Counted from the first letter of the stretch, positions 1 to 10,227 are shown. The stretch is 64,000 nt of DNA from Charina bottae (GCA_023362775.1 JALMGJ010000012.1:27001001-27065000); one strand, 5' to 3'. Program-made: numbers and translations. Notes: generated from the sequence alone by a model not told the origin.

Positions 1-380
1 CAGCTCCCGCCCTTTGGAATGTTCTGCTCCCGAAGGTGAGGTTAGCCCCATCGCTCCTGACCTTCCGGTGGAACCTGAAAACTTGGTTCTGCCACCTTGC
101 TTGGGGCCGGGAAGGGAATAGTTACTCTTGGGGATGGCTAGTGCCTTAGAGGGCTCTTCGCACACATGGACTGAGTTAGACCTTTTTGCCACTTTTGCCA
201 CTTGGATTTTATTCTGATTTTATAATTATTAATAATTGTATTATATTTTACATATTGTATTTATATTTTATGCTTCTTGTTTTAATAAATGATCTTATTG
301 TAAACCGCCCAGAGTCCCTCCTGAGGAGGGAGATGGGCAGTGATAGAAATTTGATAAATAAAATAAAATCAATAAAATAA
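1..380 (+). mobile_element. L2/CR1-clade LINE, 3' end
   Basis: The first 149 bases read as the C-terminus of a LINE reverse-transcriptase protein (frame starting at base 3, residues APALWN...LAPSLLTF...LKTWFC, stop TAG at 147-149). An AT-rich 3' UTR follows, then the tail phrase 'aaaccgcccagagtccctc' and an AATAAA-rich end. A very similar copy lies at 48080-48563. The element is 5'-truncated by the window edge. The clade is inferred from the tail phrase and the C-terminal pattern; L2 is favoured over CR1 because the CR1 octamer end is missing. Confidence 0.7.
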
Positions 381-1103
381 TGTGGTCACTTGGGCAAGGT
401 TCAAATGAGTGGAATTCCAGGAGGAACTTTCTGAAGAGCAGGCAGTTCAAAAAAGACAACAAGGTAGAGAAGGCCAGGACAGAAGTAAACTGCTTTTAAT
501 AAGTCTCATATTACTTTAATTAGTTGCAGTTAGCATAACTGCACCCCATGTATTCCACCGTCTATTAGGTTAAAAGTGGCCGTTCGGTGGCCACGTTTTG
601 GAGGCACCACTGGTGAGGCTTTGGAGGCTGGTGTGAGCCCTGGGGGGAGAAAGATTGGGGTTTTTCAGCATTTCTACTGTCTGCTTTGCAGGTTCTTTGT
701 TCCAAGTCCCATCTTTTCCCTCCCCTCCCCTTCTCTCGGTTGCTCATTATCTGCGCTTCCAAGTCACACTGGAAGACCCTCCGCAGCTGTCGAACAAACC
801 CCACTGATGACCTGGTTCTGCTTTTCTCCTGAACGCCCACCTCTGCAATTGTGCATTCTTGTCACGTTGGTGCAAAAATAGGAAAGCATCTGAAAAGCAA
901 GGCCAGTCTTGGGTCTCTGCAAGCGAAAAGTGCCCCTTAGCAACCCCCATGGAAAAGACACTTGAATGGTGGGAGGATTTGCAGAACCACCTTTATGCAG
1001 AATGGTAGGTGATTGTGTTCGGTTGTGGTTGCTGGGTGTAAAACGAGTGAACAAATGAGAGGCGGGGGCTTCTGAGGTCACATTCAGTCTGAAAAATGGG
1101 AAG

Positions 1104-1104
<1 letters not shown>
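381..1104. other. unique sequence, nothing recognised
   Basis: Moderately GC-rich around 700-830. Short open frames here have no family signature and no consistent splice borders. Confidence 0.5.

Positions 1105-1143
<39 letters not shown>
1105..1143. repeat. (TG)n microsatellite
   Basis: About 18 uninterrupted GT dinucleotides. Confidence 0.95.
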
Positions 1144-1566
1144 TGTAGCACGTTGGAAACACATTTCTAAGGAGGATGACCTTCAGCTTCACGATTCCCA
1201 AGCACTCCGTTTTCAGGCTATTATGCCCAACATCCTGTTTGACCAGTAGGATTGGCAATGAAATGTCGCAGCCCTGTCCACGTGCCCGGTTCAGAACAGG
1301 TCCCAGTGGCAGGGAAGCATCCCGTTCCATCTTTGCTTCTCAGTTTTCTTTGGTCCAACAGACGCTCCGGGATGCTATATGCAAAACATGCTAAACTAAG
1401 CTAAAATGGGATCGTGCCGTTTGTGGTACAGTCTGTTGTGGACCCCTGGCCATTGTCTTGGCATGGGGTGTGAAACAGGCCTCCAGTGGCACCCCAAGAT
1501 GCTTCCTTAGTACGGGCAGAGGGCAACAGTGGCATCTGCAAGACCTTGCTGCAACCCCCCCATGAG
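1144..1566. other. unique sequence, nothing recognised
   Basis: No repeat family or coding signature seen. It ends at a second short GT run. Confidence 0.5.
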
Positions 1567-1588
1567 GTGTGTGTGTGTGTGTGTGTGA
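1567..1588. repeat. (GT)n microsatellite
   Basis: About 11 GT units. Confidence 0.9.
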
Positions 1589-1808
1589 GATATGACCCAT
1601 GTAGAAAAGGGGCGGGCTTGCACTGCAATACTGCCACACTGCTTGAATCATAGCAGACGCTGCTGGGAGGCAGCATCTTTCTGATCTTGGTTGATCCCAA
1701 AAAAGCTTCACAAGACCCGTACCAGGAAGGGAGACCTCGAGAAAATGCTAGGGTTACAGGCTAGACTGTGAAATTTTTAAACACCCCAGAAGGAGGCAGG
1801 CCAGTCCC

Positions 1809-1970
1809 CAGGGCTGCAACTAAGGCGGGGGGGGGCAACCGGGGCATGTGCCCCGGGCATCGCGCTGGGGTGTGTGTGCCAAAATGACAACACCTCCCTC
1901 ACCAACCCATGGGGGAGGGGTGCGGAATCCATGTTTGCCCCGGGTGACACAGACCCTAGTTGCGGTCCTG
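1809..1970. mobile_element. short hAT-like MITE, family 3
   Basis: Imperfect terminal inverted repeats (cagggctgcaacta at the left, ctagttgcggtcctg at the right) enclose a GC-rich body containing 'gcatgtgccccgggc'. A perfect 8-bp target-site duplication, ccagtccc, lies at 1801-1808 and 1971-1978, which is the hAT superfamily length. A sister copy is at 52742-52883. No transposase is encoded. Confidence 0.8.
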
Positions 1971-1978
1971 CCAGTCCC

Positions 1979-2562
1979 AAAAAAACCCTAGAAAGGAATT
2001 TAGGTCTGAGAGTGCCATTAAGGAGAGACTTGGAGAAGGAAGTATGGAAACAAACTCAAAACACCCACCTTGATTTTGTTTAGTATAAGATGGGACAAAC
2101 TTGGCAGACTTTCCAAATTCTGTGGTTCTGCCCTACAACAATAAAGGAGCACTCCTGGGACCCTGCGGTGTCTCTTTCTTGACCTGGCCTACCTCGAAGG
2201 GCTGGCAACCACCAGCCTATGTCCTTGTAGTTACCAAAAGTCAAGCTGACTTTAGAATTTACCGTAGCATGCCACGGGGACACTCCATGCTTTGGACCTT
2301 CCCTCCCCATGGAGATCCGGTCCGCCCCTTCCCTCCTGGGTTTCAGGAGAGCAGTTAAATCAGCTTTTCCATCCAGCCCAGGAGGTGGGCATGCTTTGAT
2401 TTGATTGTGGGGGTGCATTGCTAGACCCGTGGCTTTGTATTTTTTAAATCCCTTATGATGCCATTGAGAATCTTACGTTTATTTTTTTTTTAAAAAAAAG
2501 TGGGTTTATTTATGTTGATTGAGGGGTTTGTGATGGTTTGGACTGTTAGCCAGCACAGAAAT
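1979..2562. other. unique sequence, nothing recognised
   Basis: Contains a T8/A8 run near 2480-2500. No gene or repeat family recognised. Confidence 0.5.
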
Positions 2563-2563
2563 A

Positions 2564-2617
<54 letters not shown>
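2563..2617. repeat. (AAGC)n microsatellite
   Basis: About 13 tetranucleotide units, passing directly into an AACT repeat. Confidence 0.95.
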
Positions 2618-2618
2618 A

Positions 2619-2659
<41 letters not shown>
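2618..2659. repeat. (AACT)n microsatellite, left part
   Basis: About 10 AACT units. The same repeat resumes at 3016-3034 on the far side of a BovB insertion. Confidence 0.9.
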
Positions 2660-3015
2660 TTTTGTTGTTGTTTATTCGTTCAGTCGTTTCCGACTCTTCG
2701 TGACTTCATGGACCAGTCCACGCCAGAGCCCTCTGTCGGCCGTCACCATCCTCAGCTCCCCAATGGTTGAGTCAGTCACCTCCAGAATACCATCCATCCA
2801 TCTTGCCCTTGGTCGGCCCCTCTTCCTTTTGCCTTCCACTTTCCCTAGCATCAGCTTCTTCTCCAGGGTATCCTGTCTTCTCATTATGTGGCCAAAGTAC
2901 TTCAGTTTTGCTTTTAATATCATTCCCTCAAGTGAGCAGTCTGGCTTGATTTCCTGGAGTATGGACTGGTTTGATCTTCTTGCAGTCCAAGGCACTCTCA
3001 GAATTTTCCTCCAAC
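2660..3015 (-). mobile_element. BovB (RTE) LINE 3' fragment, subfamily A
   Basis: On the minus strand this encodes the last ~107 residues of the BovB protein (TARRSNQSIL, LKYFGHIMRR, KRKRGRPRARWMDG), nearly identical to the C-terminus of the intact element at 34429-37645. The 3' end, 'gaacgaataaacaacaa', marks subfamily A. It is 5'-truncated and sits inside an AACT microsatellite, with AACT units on both sides. Confidence 0.92.
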
Positions 3016-3034
3016 AAACTAACTAACTAACTAA
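3016..3034. repeat. (AACT)n microsatellite, right part
   Basis: Continuation of the AACT tract beyond the BovB fragment. Confidence 0.85.
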
Positions 3035-3212
3035 CACTATTTTCTCAGTCTAGGTTGAACAGCTGCTAAATATGCTCCTCTCCCCCCCCCCACCTAAAAA
3101 AACACAGAGTCTTCTAGCATCTTAAAAACTAATACATTGGGTATCTTATAAGCTTTTGTGAGTCACAATCCAATGCATTAGATCTATCGAGTATAATCCT
3201 TGGAGAGGTGTG

Positions 3213-3213
<1 letters not shown>

Positions 3214-3250
<37 letters not shown>
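3214..3250. repeat. (AC)n microsatellite
   Basis: About 17 AC units. Confidence 0.95.
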
Positions 3251-3253
<3 letters not shown>

Positions 3254-3664
3254 GCTGTGGTTGGGAGGAGGAGAAAGAAAAGGAGGGGAGCAAGGAATTG
3301 CTTGAGAGAGGATGCAACTGAGCTACAAACTAACCAGCGTATTTTAGTCTATGCATCAGGCAGCCTCAAAGCCCCTCTTTGGCCAATTTATAGCATGCGT
3401 ACTGAGTTAAGTGAGCAGACCACCGTTAAGTTAATCATGGTTAAGTGTGTTGCGCAAACGTAGCCATTAGTAGCAGTGGTCTGTGAAAGGATATCCAATA
3501 AAGAATTGAACCCTAACCCCCAATTTTTTGATTTGCTTGCAGGGGTGACTGCAGGTATGGGAATAAGAAAAATAAGGTGGTAACTGCAACCGTACAATCA
3601 AAGCGCTGCCCATTTTTTAATCTGCGGGGGCTTTAATCACATTGTTGCGGCCACCATCTTGACT
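3251..3664. other. unique sequence, nothing recognised
   Basis: No coding or repeat signature found up to the MITE at 3673. Confidence 0.45.
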
Positions 3665-3672
3665 GTTTAGGC

Positions 3673-3807
3673 CAGTGTTTCTCAACCTTGGCCACTTTAA
3701 GAGGTGTGGAATTCAACTCCCAGAATTCCCCAGCCAGCATGGCTGGCTGGGGAATTCTGGGAGTTGAAGTCCACACCTCTTAAAGTGGCCAAGGTTGAGA
3801 AACACTG
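3673..3807. mobile_element. palindromic hAT-like MITE (family 1), complete
   Basis: The element is one long inverted repeat: 'cagtgtttctcaaccttgg' at the left is mirrored at the right, with the centre at 'ccagcatggctggctgg'. An 8-bp target duplication with one mismatch (gtttaggc / gtttagac) lies at 3665-3672 and 3808-3815 and fits the hAT preference nTnnnnAn. It has no coding capacity; a transcript would fold into a ~65-bp hairpin. Confidence 0.85.
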
Positions 3808-3815
3808 GTTTAGAC

Positions 3816-4590
3816 AGTATATTGCAGATACCCCCAAGGCTAACATGCTCCTCCTGGAAATGGAGCATGCTCTGCCCCTTGAGGGGGGTATAACCCCTAC
3901 TTTAGTCCCCCCCAGTCAGAAAACTGAATTGCAACCCAGGCTTGCTAATGCTTCCTTCAGTGCCCTTGGAGACGTGAATTTGCCATTGTTCTGTCTCCAG
4001 GATCCGCAAGGCTGGATGTGGCCACCCAGCTTGCTCCCCCCCCCCGCCTCCCCCCCTCCCCATATCCCTGACAGGTACTCAAAATCCAGGGGCTGAAATG
4101 AGCGCGCTGTGCTTAGGGCTGTAAAAAGCAATTGCCTGCTTGGGATGGACATAATCCTGCGCTGTTATAAGCTGCCTCTTTTCAGTAGGAGAACGAACCG
4201 GCCCCTTCGAGGTCATTTTTCCTCCGGCCTCCCTCCGGCCCTAACTCTGTGGGTCTCTGATGGGCCTCCTCCCTGTTTTCGCTGCCCCCCCATCCTCTCC
4301 TTCCGGGCCCTTCGATTGGCCTGCTGATACCTGAGGCAACGTTTGTCCTACTTTCAGGCACAGCAAGACAGCATGCCTATTTTTGTTCCAGGGCACCATT
4401 TCAGGGCAACAGATTGTCAATTATTTCGTTTATTATTAGCTTTTCACCCCTGGGAGGTAGGAAGGGAGCCATTTAGATGTTGTTTTGCCTCGGGCTTCAA
4501 AGTATCTGGGGCTGTTTCTGGCCTTAAGCTTAAGTCCCAGGTAGCTGGTGTATTTATAGACAACGTGACCGTGAGCGAAGGGAGGCAGAT
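3816..4590. other. unique sequence, C/T-rich
   Basis: Contains a C-rich run at 4031-4064 and a 3' part rich in pyrimidines. No gene recognised. Confidence 0.45.
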
Positions 4591-4609
4591 TTATTATTAT
4601 TATTATTAT
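4591..4609. repeat. (TTA)n microsatellite, short
   Basis: Six TTA units. Confidence 0.85.
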
Positions 4610-4720
4610 TTTGCAGAAGTATTCTTTAGGAGCTTCTGAGCTTGACACAGTGATTACTGGTTATATACTGTTACATGAGACCATGTTGCCAAAGGAATAA
4701 ATTCCCTTTATTGCAAAATA

Positions 4721-4949
4721 CAGGTAGTCCTCGTTTCGCGACCACAATTAGGACTAGCAACTTGGCTGTTAAGCGAAGCAGTCACTAAGTGAAACCACGA
4801 CTGTGCTTATGATCTGACTTCAGCTTTCCTTTGTTTTACAGACCTGCAAAGGTCGTAAATGTGAGGATTGGTCGCAAAGTTACTTTTTCATCACTGTTGT
4901 AACTGCAAACTGTTGCTAAATGAGGCAGTCACTAAACGAGGACTACCTG
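4721..4949. mobile_element. TA-flanked MITE, pogo/Tigger-like ends, short subfamily
   Basis: Terminal inverted repeats caggtagtcctcg / cgaggactacctg are flanked by TA at 4719-4720 and 4950-4951, as for Tc1/mariner-type transposons. The body has subterminal repeats of the type 'cactaagtgaaaccacgac'. A closely similar copy is at 54610-54838. The superfamily is inferred from the ends and the TA duplication; no transposase is present. Confidence 0.75.
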
Positions 4950-4951
4950 TA

Positions 4952-5535
4952 AGGGCAAAACCAAGGTGCCTCTATGTACTAAGTTGATGGTGGAATTACG
5001 CATTACTGTTGGGTGGTGTCCTACATTACATCAAATTATAGTATGTTTTAATCACAGTTTGCTCAATAAACTGCAGTGATTGGCTTAATGTTGAGCCATA
5101 AACCAAGTCTGCAGTCCGCAGTGGTTGGATCCATGCTAAGCCAAAACTATTGTGTCTGTTGATGGTCTAGTGTGAACTGTGAACCACTAGCTTTTTCTGA
5201 ATAAATACTTAACCTTTTAAAAATTAAACTAGTAAATAAAAGAAATAATGGTGATATAGTAATAGCTTTGTGGTCCAGACCCTTTGATTTCTTTCCCTAA
5301 AGTTTCCCCCACTTGTACAAAACTGGATTTTGATAAGCCCACTGGTCATTCTTTTGTGTGTGTTGGCTGTATCATTTTGATCTACAGGCAGGTGATGTGC
5401 TTGTAGTGGGTACAAGAGGCATTTACCACTTTGGGGTGAATTAGCCATTCGAGAAAATTCTTTCCCATGGTAAATTCCATCTCCCACCAGGCGGGGGCAC
5501 TAATTCTCTACATGGAGTTGGCACTGCCAAATCTC
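4952..5535. other. unique sequence, nothing recognised
   Basis: AT-rich; short open frames without family signature. Confidence 0.45.
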
Positions 5536-5850
5536 TTTGGTTGGACTTTGAAGCAGCAGGATAGGAAGAGTATTGATGCCTTTGAACTTTGGTGTTGGAG
5601 AAGACTCCTGAGAATACCGTGGACAGCCAAGAAAACAAACTGATGGATCATTGAACAAATCAACCCGGAGTTCTCACTTGAGGCACAGATGACCAGGCTC
5701 AAGTTACCCTACTTCAGACCCATTATGTGAAGACCCAGCTCTCTGGAGAAGGCTCTGATGCTGGAAAGGGTAAAAGGAAAGAGAAGAAGAGGACAACCAG
5801 CAGCAAGGCGGATGGACTCAGTTACAGTCGGAAGACCTGAAGGACCAGGT
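5536..5850 (+). mobile_element. ancient RTE-type LINE fossil
   Basis: A broken reading frame resembles the post-RT region of BovB (IDAFELWCWRRLLRI-WTAKKTN..., then an LGK-like stretch and a basic run) but diverges clearly from both young BovB subfamilies. It matches the inverted fossil at 16631-17240 over 'ttctcttggctgt'-type segments, so it belongs to an older RTE family. Confidence 0.65.
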
Positions 5851-5929
5851 TAGGGGCAGATCATCTTGGAGAAAATGCAGTGGTTGCTAGTCAACACTGA
5901 TTTGTCGGCAAGTCATCAGTCAATCTCTT

Positions 5930-6247
5930 CGGCAACTCTAGGACAGGCTCCCTCAATGTGAAGCCCTACCCACACATCTGAAAGGTCTCCAATTAAGACA
6001 AAGCTAACTTAGAATATTCAGAAGTCATACTTATGGCCCCGAAGCCCTGCTGGCCGTTAGGAAGACCCTTGAGACCTAGCTCTGAGTTAGATTCATGTGT
6101 GGTCCTTTTAAGCAGCAGCAGTGGTGTAATGCAGCTGATTTGTTTCTGCAAGCCTGTTTTTTTATTTTTTTATTGACTTAACCCTCTGTAAGTCTCCCAG
6201 AGGCTTTGACAAGTAGGTGGTCTTAAACACTGATTAAATAAATAAAT
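5930..6247 (+). mobile_element. decayed L2/CR1-clade LINE 3' end
   Basis: Contains a degraded C-terminal region (around 5940-6070) and ends in 'tctcccagaggctttgaca' and an AAATAAATAAA tail, comparable in position with the young L2 tails but heavily mutated. Confidence 0.5.
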
Positions 6248-7232
6248 CATGAATTCAGCCTTGAATTTCTTCCTCCCATGCTTGTGGCCATTACCAGGCC
6301 CTCAATTTAAATCAGGATTCGGTAACCAGGGCCCCGCCAGGTGCTTTGGACTACAGTTCCCACCGTCTCTGATCATGAGATATGCTGGCTGGGGCTGACT
6401 GGTGTTCACAATGGAGGATGCCATGTGGACTAAAGCTGGACTAAAATTCTTCCCGTAGTATCTTCTCAATGCTTGGCGCATTCTCTTATTTTCCAGTTGC
6501 GTGAATTTTAAATAATACGTGGAAGTGCCAAGTAGCTTCATAAACTGGCTGTGAATTTTATTTTCAGAACTGGAACCTGAAAGCATGAGATGATATTTAT
6601 GAGTGAGAACTATGAAACCCCTTAGTTCAGGTTTCATACTTGACATATCTCTGAGCTATCTTGGTAGCTTAGAGAAATCTGGCAGTCCTTTAGGCCTGGA
6701 TAATTAACCTTAAGGCAGTGTCTTGCCAAAGGAAACGGAGTGATTTCATGGCTGAGCTAAGATTTTAAGCTTACCATTCATTCTTTTAACTTCTGCTGTA
6801 GACATGCAATACATTTATAACTTTCAGTGGAGCAATCTTGCATTCCAGCATTGGCTACCTGCTTTTAAACATTAAACCCCAATGTTAGTCTTTTAGTCTG
6901 CAAAGTTTAAGCCGCATTTTCAAGCTGCAAGAAACTGGAAATCTGGGGTGGTAAACCAGACTGGCTGTCCTCTTAAGATTGCTTCCAGTGTTTGCTTTGG
7001 CACCGCATTCATTTTGTGACGTTATTTTTCTCTTTGCAGCTGCTACAAATCAGAAGCTTGTTGTTGCAGCCTTAGTTTCCATGCATGGAATCCATGAGAA
7101 AAAACACTTTCCCAGGAAATGAATTAGGCTGCAAAGGAAGTGCTCTTACGTCCCATTCATGATGCTTGTGCAGGAGGTACCATCCGTACCATCCACTCAA
7201 GTTGTTGCTTCAGGTCCACCCATTCTGTTTTT
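6248..7232. other. mostly unique sequence with a decayed palindromic repeat
   Basis: At 6340-6405 the phrases 'ggactacagttcccaccg' and 'gctggctggggctgac' look like an old copy of a palindromic reptile MITE. The remainder shows nothing recognisable. At 7018-7040 a pyrimidine tract plus CAG is acceptor-like, but no matching donor was found. Confidence 0.4.
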
Positions 7233-7316
7233 CATGTGGGTAGCTTCATGTCTATGAAGGTTCTCAGTCATCCAGGTGGAATTGTCTGTAGCTTGAATCA
7301 TGTCAACTGGATTTCT

Positions 7317-7374
7317 ATTTTCTTAGTGGAAACGTTTCACTCCTTATCCAAGGAGCTTCTTCAGTCTGAGTAAA
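7317..7374 (-). ncRNA. hammerhead ribozyme motif in PLE-1 left terminal repeat
   Basis: This is the mirror image of the motif at 9588-9645, read on the minus strand: CTGAAGA, a stem-loop, GAAA and a palindromic ACGT. The core bases are intact, but catalysis cannot be judged from sequence alone. Confidence 0.6.
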
Positions 7375-7464
7375 GTTAGTAAGGGAATCCTTAAATATGT
7401 TTCTAGGCTGGCTGTGTGACCTTGCACCTGGGGCTAGGTCATGGTTATTTTGAGATGTTTGTTT

Positions 7465-8475
7465 CTAAGTCCCTTTATCATCTAAAGGAGGATCGTTAAG
7501 ATTACCCTGCTGCTGTTGAGCTTGTGAAATGGTCTTAATCTTCCTAGGCACAGAAGACAAAGCAGGAAGGAAGATAGGGGAAAGGTTATGCCTGAGGCCC
7601 CCACCTCTATTCAAGGAAGGATTTTCCAAGTTGGCATGAATGGATTCCTTGACCCCTCTCTCAAACCACCTATCTTCTCTGTCTAAAATGTGAACATTAA
7701 TGTCCTCAAATGAGTGTCCTTTTTCCTTTAGATGAAGATAAACTGCTGACTCTGGTCCTGTGGTGTTACTTCTCCTGTGTTGGGCCATCCTCCTGTACAA
7801 AGGTTGTTTGGTTTCTCCAATGTAGAGTTCAGAGCACTCCTCACTGCACTGGATTGCATACACTACATTGCTTTCCTTGTGTTTTGGAGTTTGATCTTTG
7901 GGGTGTACAAGCCTCTGTCTCAGTGTGTTGGTGGGTTTGAAATATACAGGTATGTGGTGTTTGCCAAATATCCGTTTTATCTTTTCAGACACGCCAGCCA
8001 TGTAAGGAATGACCAGGTTCTTCCGTTTACTCTGAGTCTCAGCCCTATCTGTCGCTGTTTTAGGTCTGGTAGACTTAGATTTAGTGAAGGCCCAATTTGG
8101 ATATCCACAGGCCTGCAGAGCTGTTCTCAGATGCTGCTTTTCATTCTTTTTGGAATCCATGGAGGTGGGGATGGTTTCTGCTCTGTGTGACAATGTCCTG
8201 ATGACTCCTAGTTTGTGCTGCAGTGGATGGTGGGAGTCAAACATCAGGTATTGATCTGTGTGTGTGGGTTTCCTGTAGATCCCTATTTCTAGCTTGCCAC
8301 CGGTCCCAATGAGGACTTCACAGTCTAGGAATGCCAGTCTGTTGTCCTTGGTGTCTTCTCTGGTGAAGCTAATGTTGGCATCTATAGTGTTTATATGGTC
8401 CGTGAAGGCCTGTACTTCCTGGGCCTTGATTTTGACCCAGGTGTCATCCACATACCTAAACCAGTGGGTGGGCAT
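7465..8475 (-). pseudogene. Penelope-like RT C-terminus + GIY-YIG nuclease, left arm
   Basis: A 336-residue open frame that is the C-terminal part of a PLE protein. It opens at RT motif C (YVDD at residues 8-11), so the palm motifs A and B are missing. A conserved RT-thumb segment follows (FLDCEV, YRKPTHTDQY at 68-77, SHHP at 81-84), then a GIY-YIG endonuclease: VVYAIQC at 204-210, YIGET at 218-222, an RR...H pattern and KES at 276-278. It cannot be an active polymerase. The other arm's frame (8487-9497) has the identical translation. Confidence 0.93.
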
Positions 8476-8486
8476 TCCAGGGAACG

Positions 8487-9497
8487 GTGCCCACCCACTG
8501 GTTTAGGTATGTGGATGACACCTGGGTCAAAATCAAGGCCCAGGAAGTACAGGCCTTCACGGACCATATAAACACTATAGATGCCAACATTAGCTTCACC
8601 AGAGAAGACACCAAGGACAACAGACTGGCATTCCTAGACTGTGAAGTCCTCATTGGGACCGGTGGCAAGCTAGAAATAGGGATCTACAGGAAACCCACAC
8701 ACACAGATCAATACCTGATGTTTGACTCCCACCATCCACTGCAGCACAAACTAGGAGTCATCAGGACATTGTCACACAGAGCAGAAACCATCCCCACCTC
8801 CATGGATTCCAAAAAGAATGAAAAGCAGCATCTGAGAACAGCTCTGCAGGCCTGTGGATATCCAAATTGGGCCTTCACTAAATCTAAGTCTACCAGACCT
8901 AAAACAGCGACAGATAGGGCTGAGACTCAGAGTAAACGGAAGAACCTGGTCATTCCTTACATGGCTGGCGTGTCTGAAAAGATAAAACGGATATTTGGCA
9001 AACACCACATACCTGTATATTTCAAACCCACCAACACACTGAGACAGAGGCTTGTACACCCCAAAGATCAAACTCCAAAACACAAGGAAAGCAATGTAGT
9101 GTATGCAATCCAGTGCAGTGAGGAGTGCTCTGAACTCTACATTGGAGAAACCAAACAACCTTTGTACAGGAGGATGGCCCAACACAGGAGAAGTAACACC
9201 ACAGGACCAGAGTCAGCAGTTTATCTTCATCTAAAGGAAAAAGGACACTCATTTGAGGACATTAATGTTCACATTTTAGACAGAGAAGATAGGTGGTTTG
9301 AGAGAGGGGTCAAGGAATCCATTCATGCCAACTTGGAAAATCCTTCCTTGAATAGAGGTGGGGGCCTCAGGCATAATCTTTCCCCTATCTTCCTTCCTGC
9401 TTTGTCTTCTGTGCCTAGGAAGATTAAGACCATTTCACAAGCTCAACAGCAGCAGGGTAATCTTAACGATCCTCCTTTAGATGATAAAGGGACTTAG
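8487..9497 (+). pseudogene. Penelope-like RT C-terminus + GIY-YIG nuclease, right arm
   Basis: Same 336 residues as the left-arm frame, on the opposite strand. Identity at protein and, where compared, DNA level means the arms are very young or homogenised. The frame starts at the arm junction, so the initiating ATG is fortuitous. The GIY-YIG part lies at residues ~200-290. In intact PLEs this nuclease domain makes the target nick that primes reverse transcription. Confidence 0.93.
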
Positions 9498-9587
9498 AAA
9501 CAAACATCTCAAAATAACCATGACCTAGCCCCAGGTGCAAGGTCACACAGCCAGCCTAGAAACATATTTAAGGATTCCCTTACTAAC

Positions 9588-9645
9588 TTTACTCAGACTG
9601 AAGAAGCTCCTTGGATAAGGAGTGAAACGTTTCCACTAAGAAAAT
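9588..9645 (+). ncRNA. hammerhead ribozyme motif in PLE-1 right terminal repeat
   Basis: CTGAAGA (9598-9604, matching the core CUGANGA) is followed by stem II (9606-9612 with 9617-9623, loop GGAT), then GAAA at 9624-9627 and ACGT at 9627-9630. Flanking bases can form stem I around an internal bulge. Hammerheads are known from PLE terminal repeats. The minimal ACGT stem III suggests function as a dimer. Confidence 0.62.
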
Positions 9646-9692
9646 AGAAATCCAGTTGACATGATTCAAGCTACAGACATGTGGGTAGCTTC

Positions 9693-10215
9693 GTTCACCT
9701 GTTGCAGCAAATGCAACAAAGAGACTCGTGGCCTCTTAAGAACTAACATTTGGTCCTCGATGCGGCACCCCGTGATAACAAGACTGCTAACTAACTCCTT
9801 AGCATCAGCCAAGGTCATCTGATTGTATTTTTTAGAACTATTTTAATTGAAGGAAGAAGAGGAAAGGAGGCTGGCATATGTCAAAACAAACAGACAAAAA
9901 AACCAGCCTCAAACCCTAATATTTCCAGCCATGGGTGGAATCTGGGTTTCTCATCGACCGACCGCAGAGACATTCCTGGAAACTAAAGAGGTGGGTGGCT
10001 GTTGTTTGGAAGTGAGCCCACCTCCCCATAAAAAGACGACCAGTCTAAGATGAAACGGGGGAAGTGAGGAAGAATCAGCAGTTTGCCTTCTGGAAAATTG
10101 TGTTCTGCCATTGGCCAGGAAGTCATTTGGGGCAAGTGCTCCTAACGGGTGTTAAAAATTCCAAATGTACCAACTAGCCCTCAAAGATTGGGGATTCCTG
10201 AATTAATGTACAGGT
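9693..10215. other. unique sequence, nothing recognised
   Basis: A 68-residue open frame around 9850-10050 is lysine/proline-rich without family signature. Confidence 0.45.
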
Positions 10216-10227
10216 AGCTTTTTCTGG

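Larger units (their letters stand above)
7248..9678. mobile_element. Penelope-like element, head-to-head foldback (PLE-1)
   Basis: Two 5'-truncated copies of one Penelope-like element face away from each other. The arms, 7284-8474 and 8488-9678, appear to be exact reverse complements, with a 13-bp spacer. Each arm contains the C-terminal third of the PLE protein followed by the terminal repeat (pLTR). Only the left end carries the extra ~35-bp 'tail' beginning tctatgaaggttctcag. A 15-bp duplication, catgtgggtagcttc, flanks the whole (7233-7247 and 9678-9692, overlapping the element edge by one base), showing insertion as one unit. Confidence 0.93.

Noticed and set aside
764..1330. 188-residue minus-strand open frame containing a threonine-histidine run
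   Set aside because: The run is the translated GT microsatellite; no domain and no coding signature outside it.
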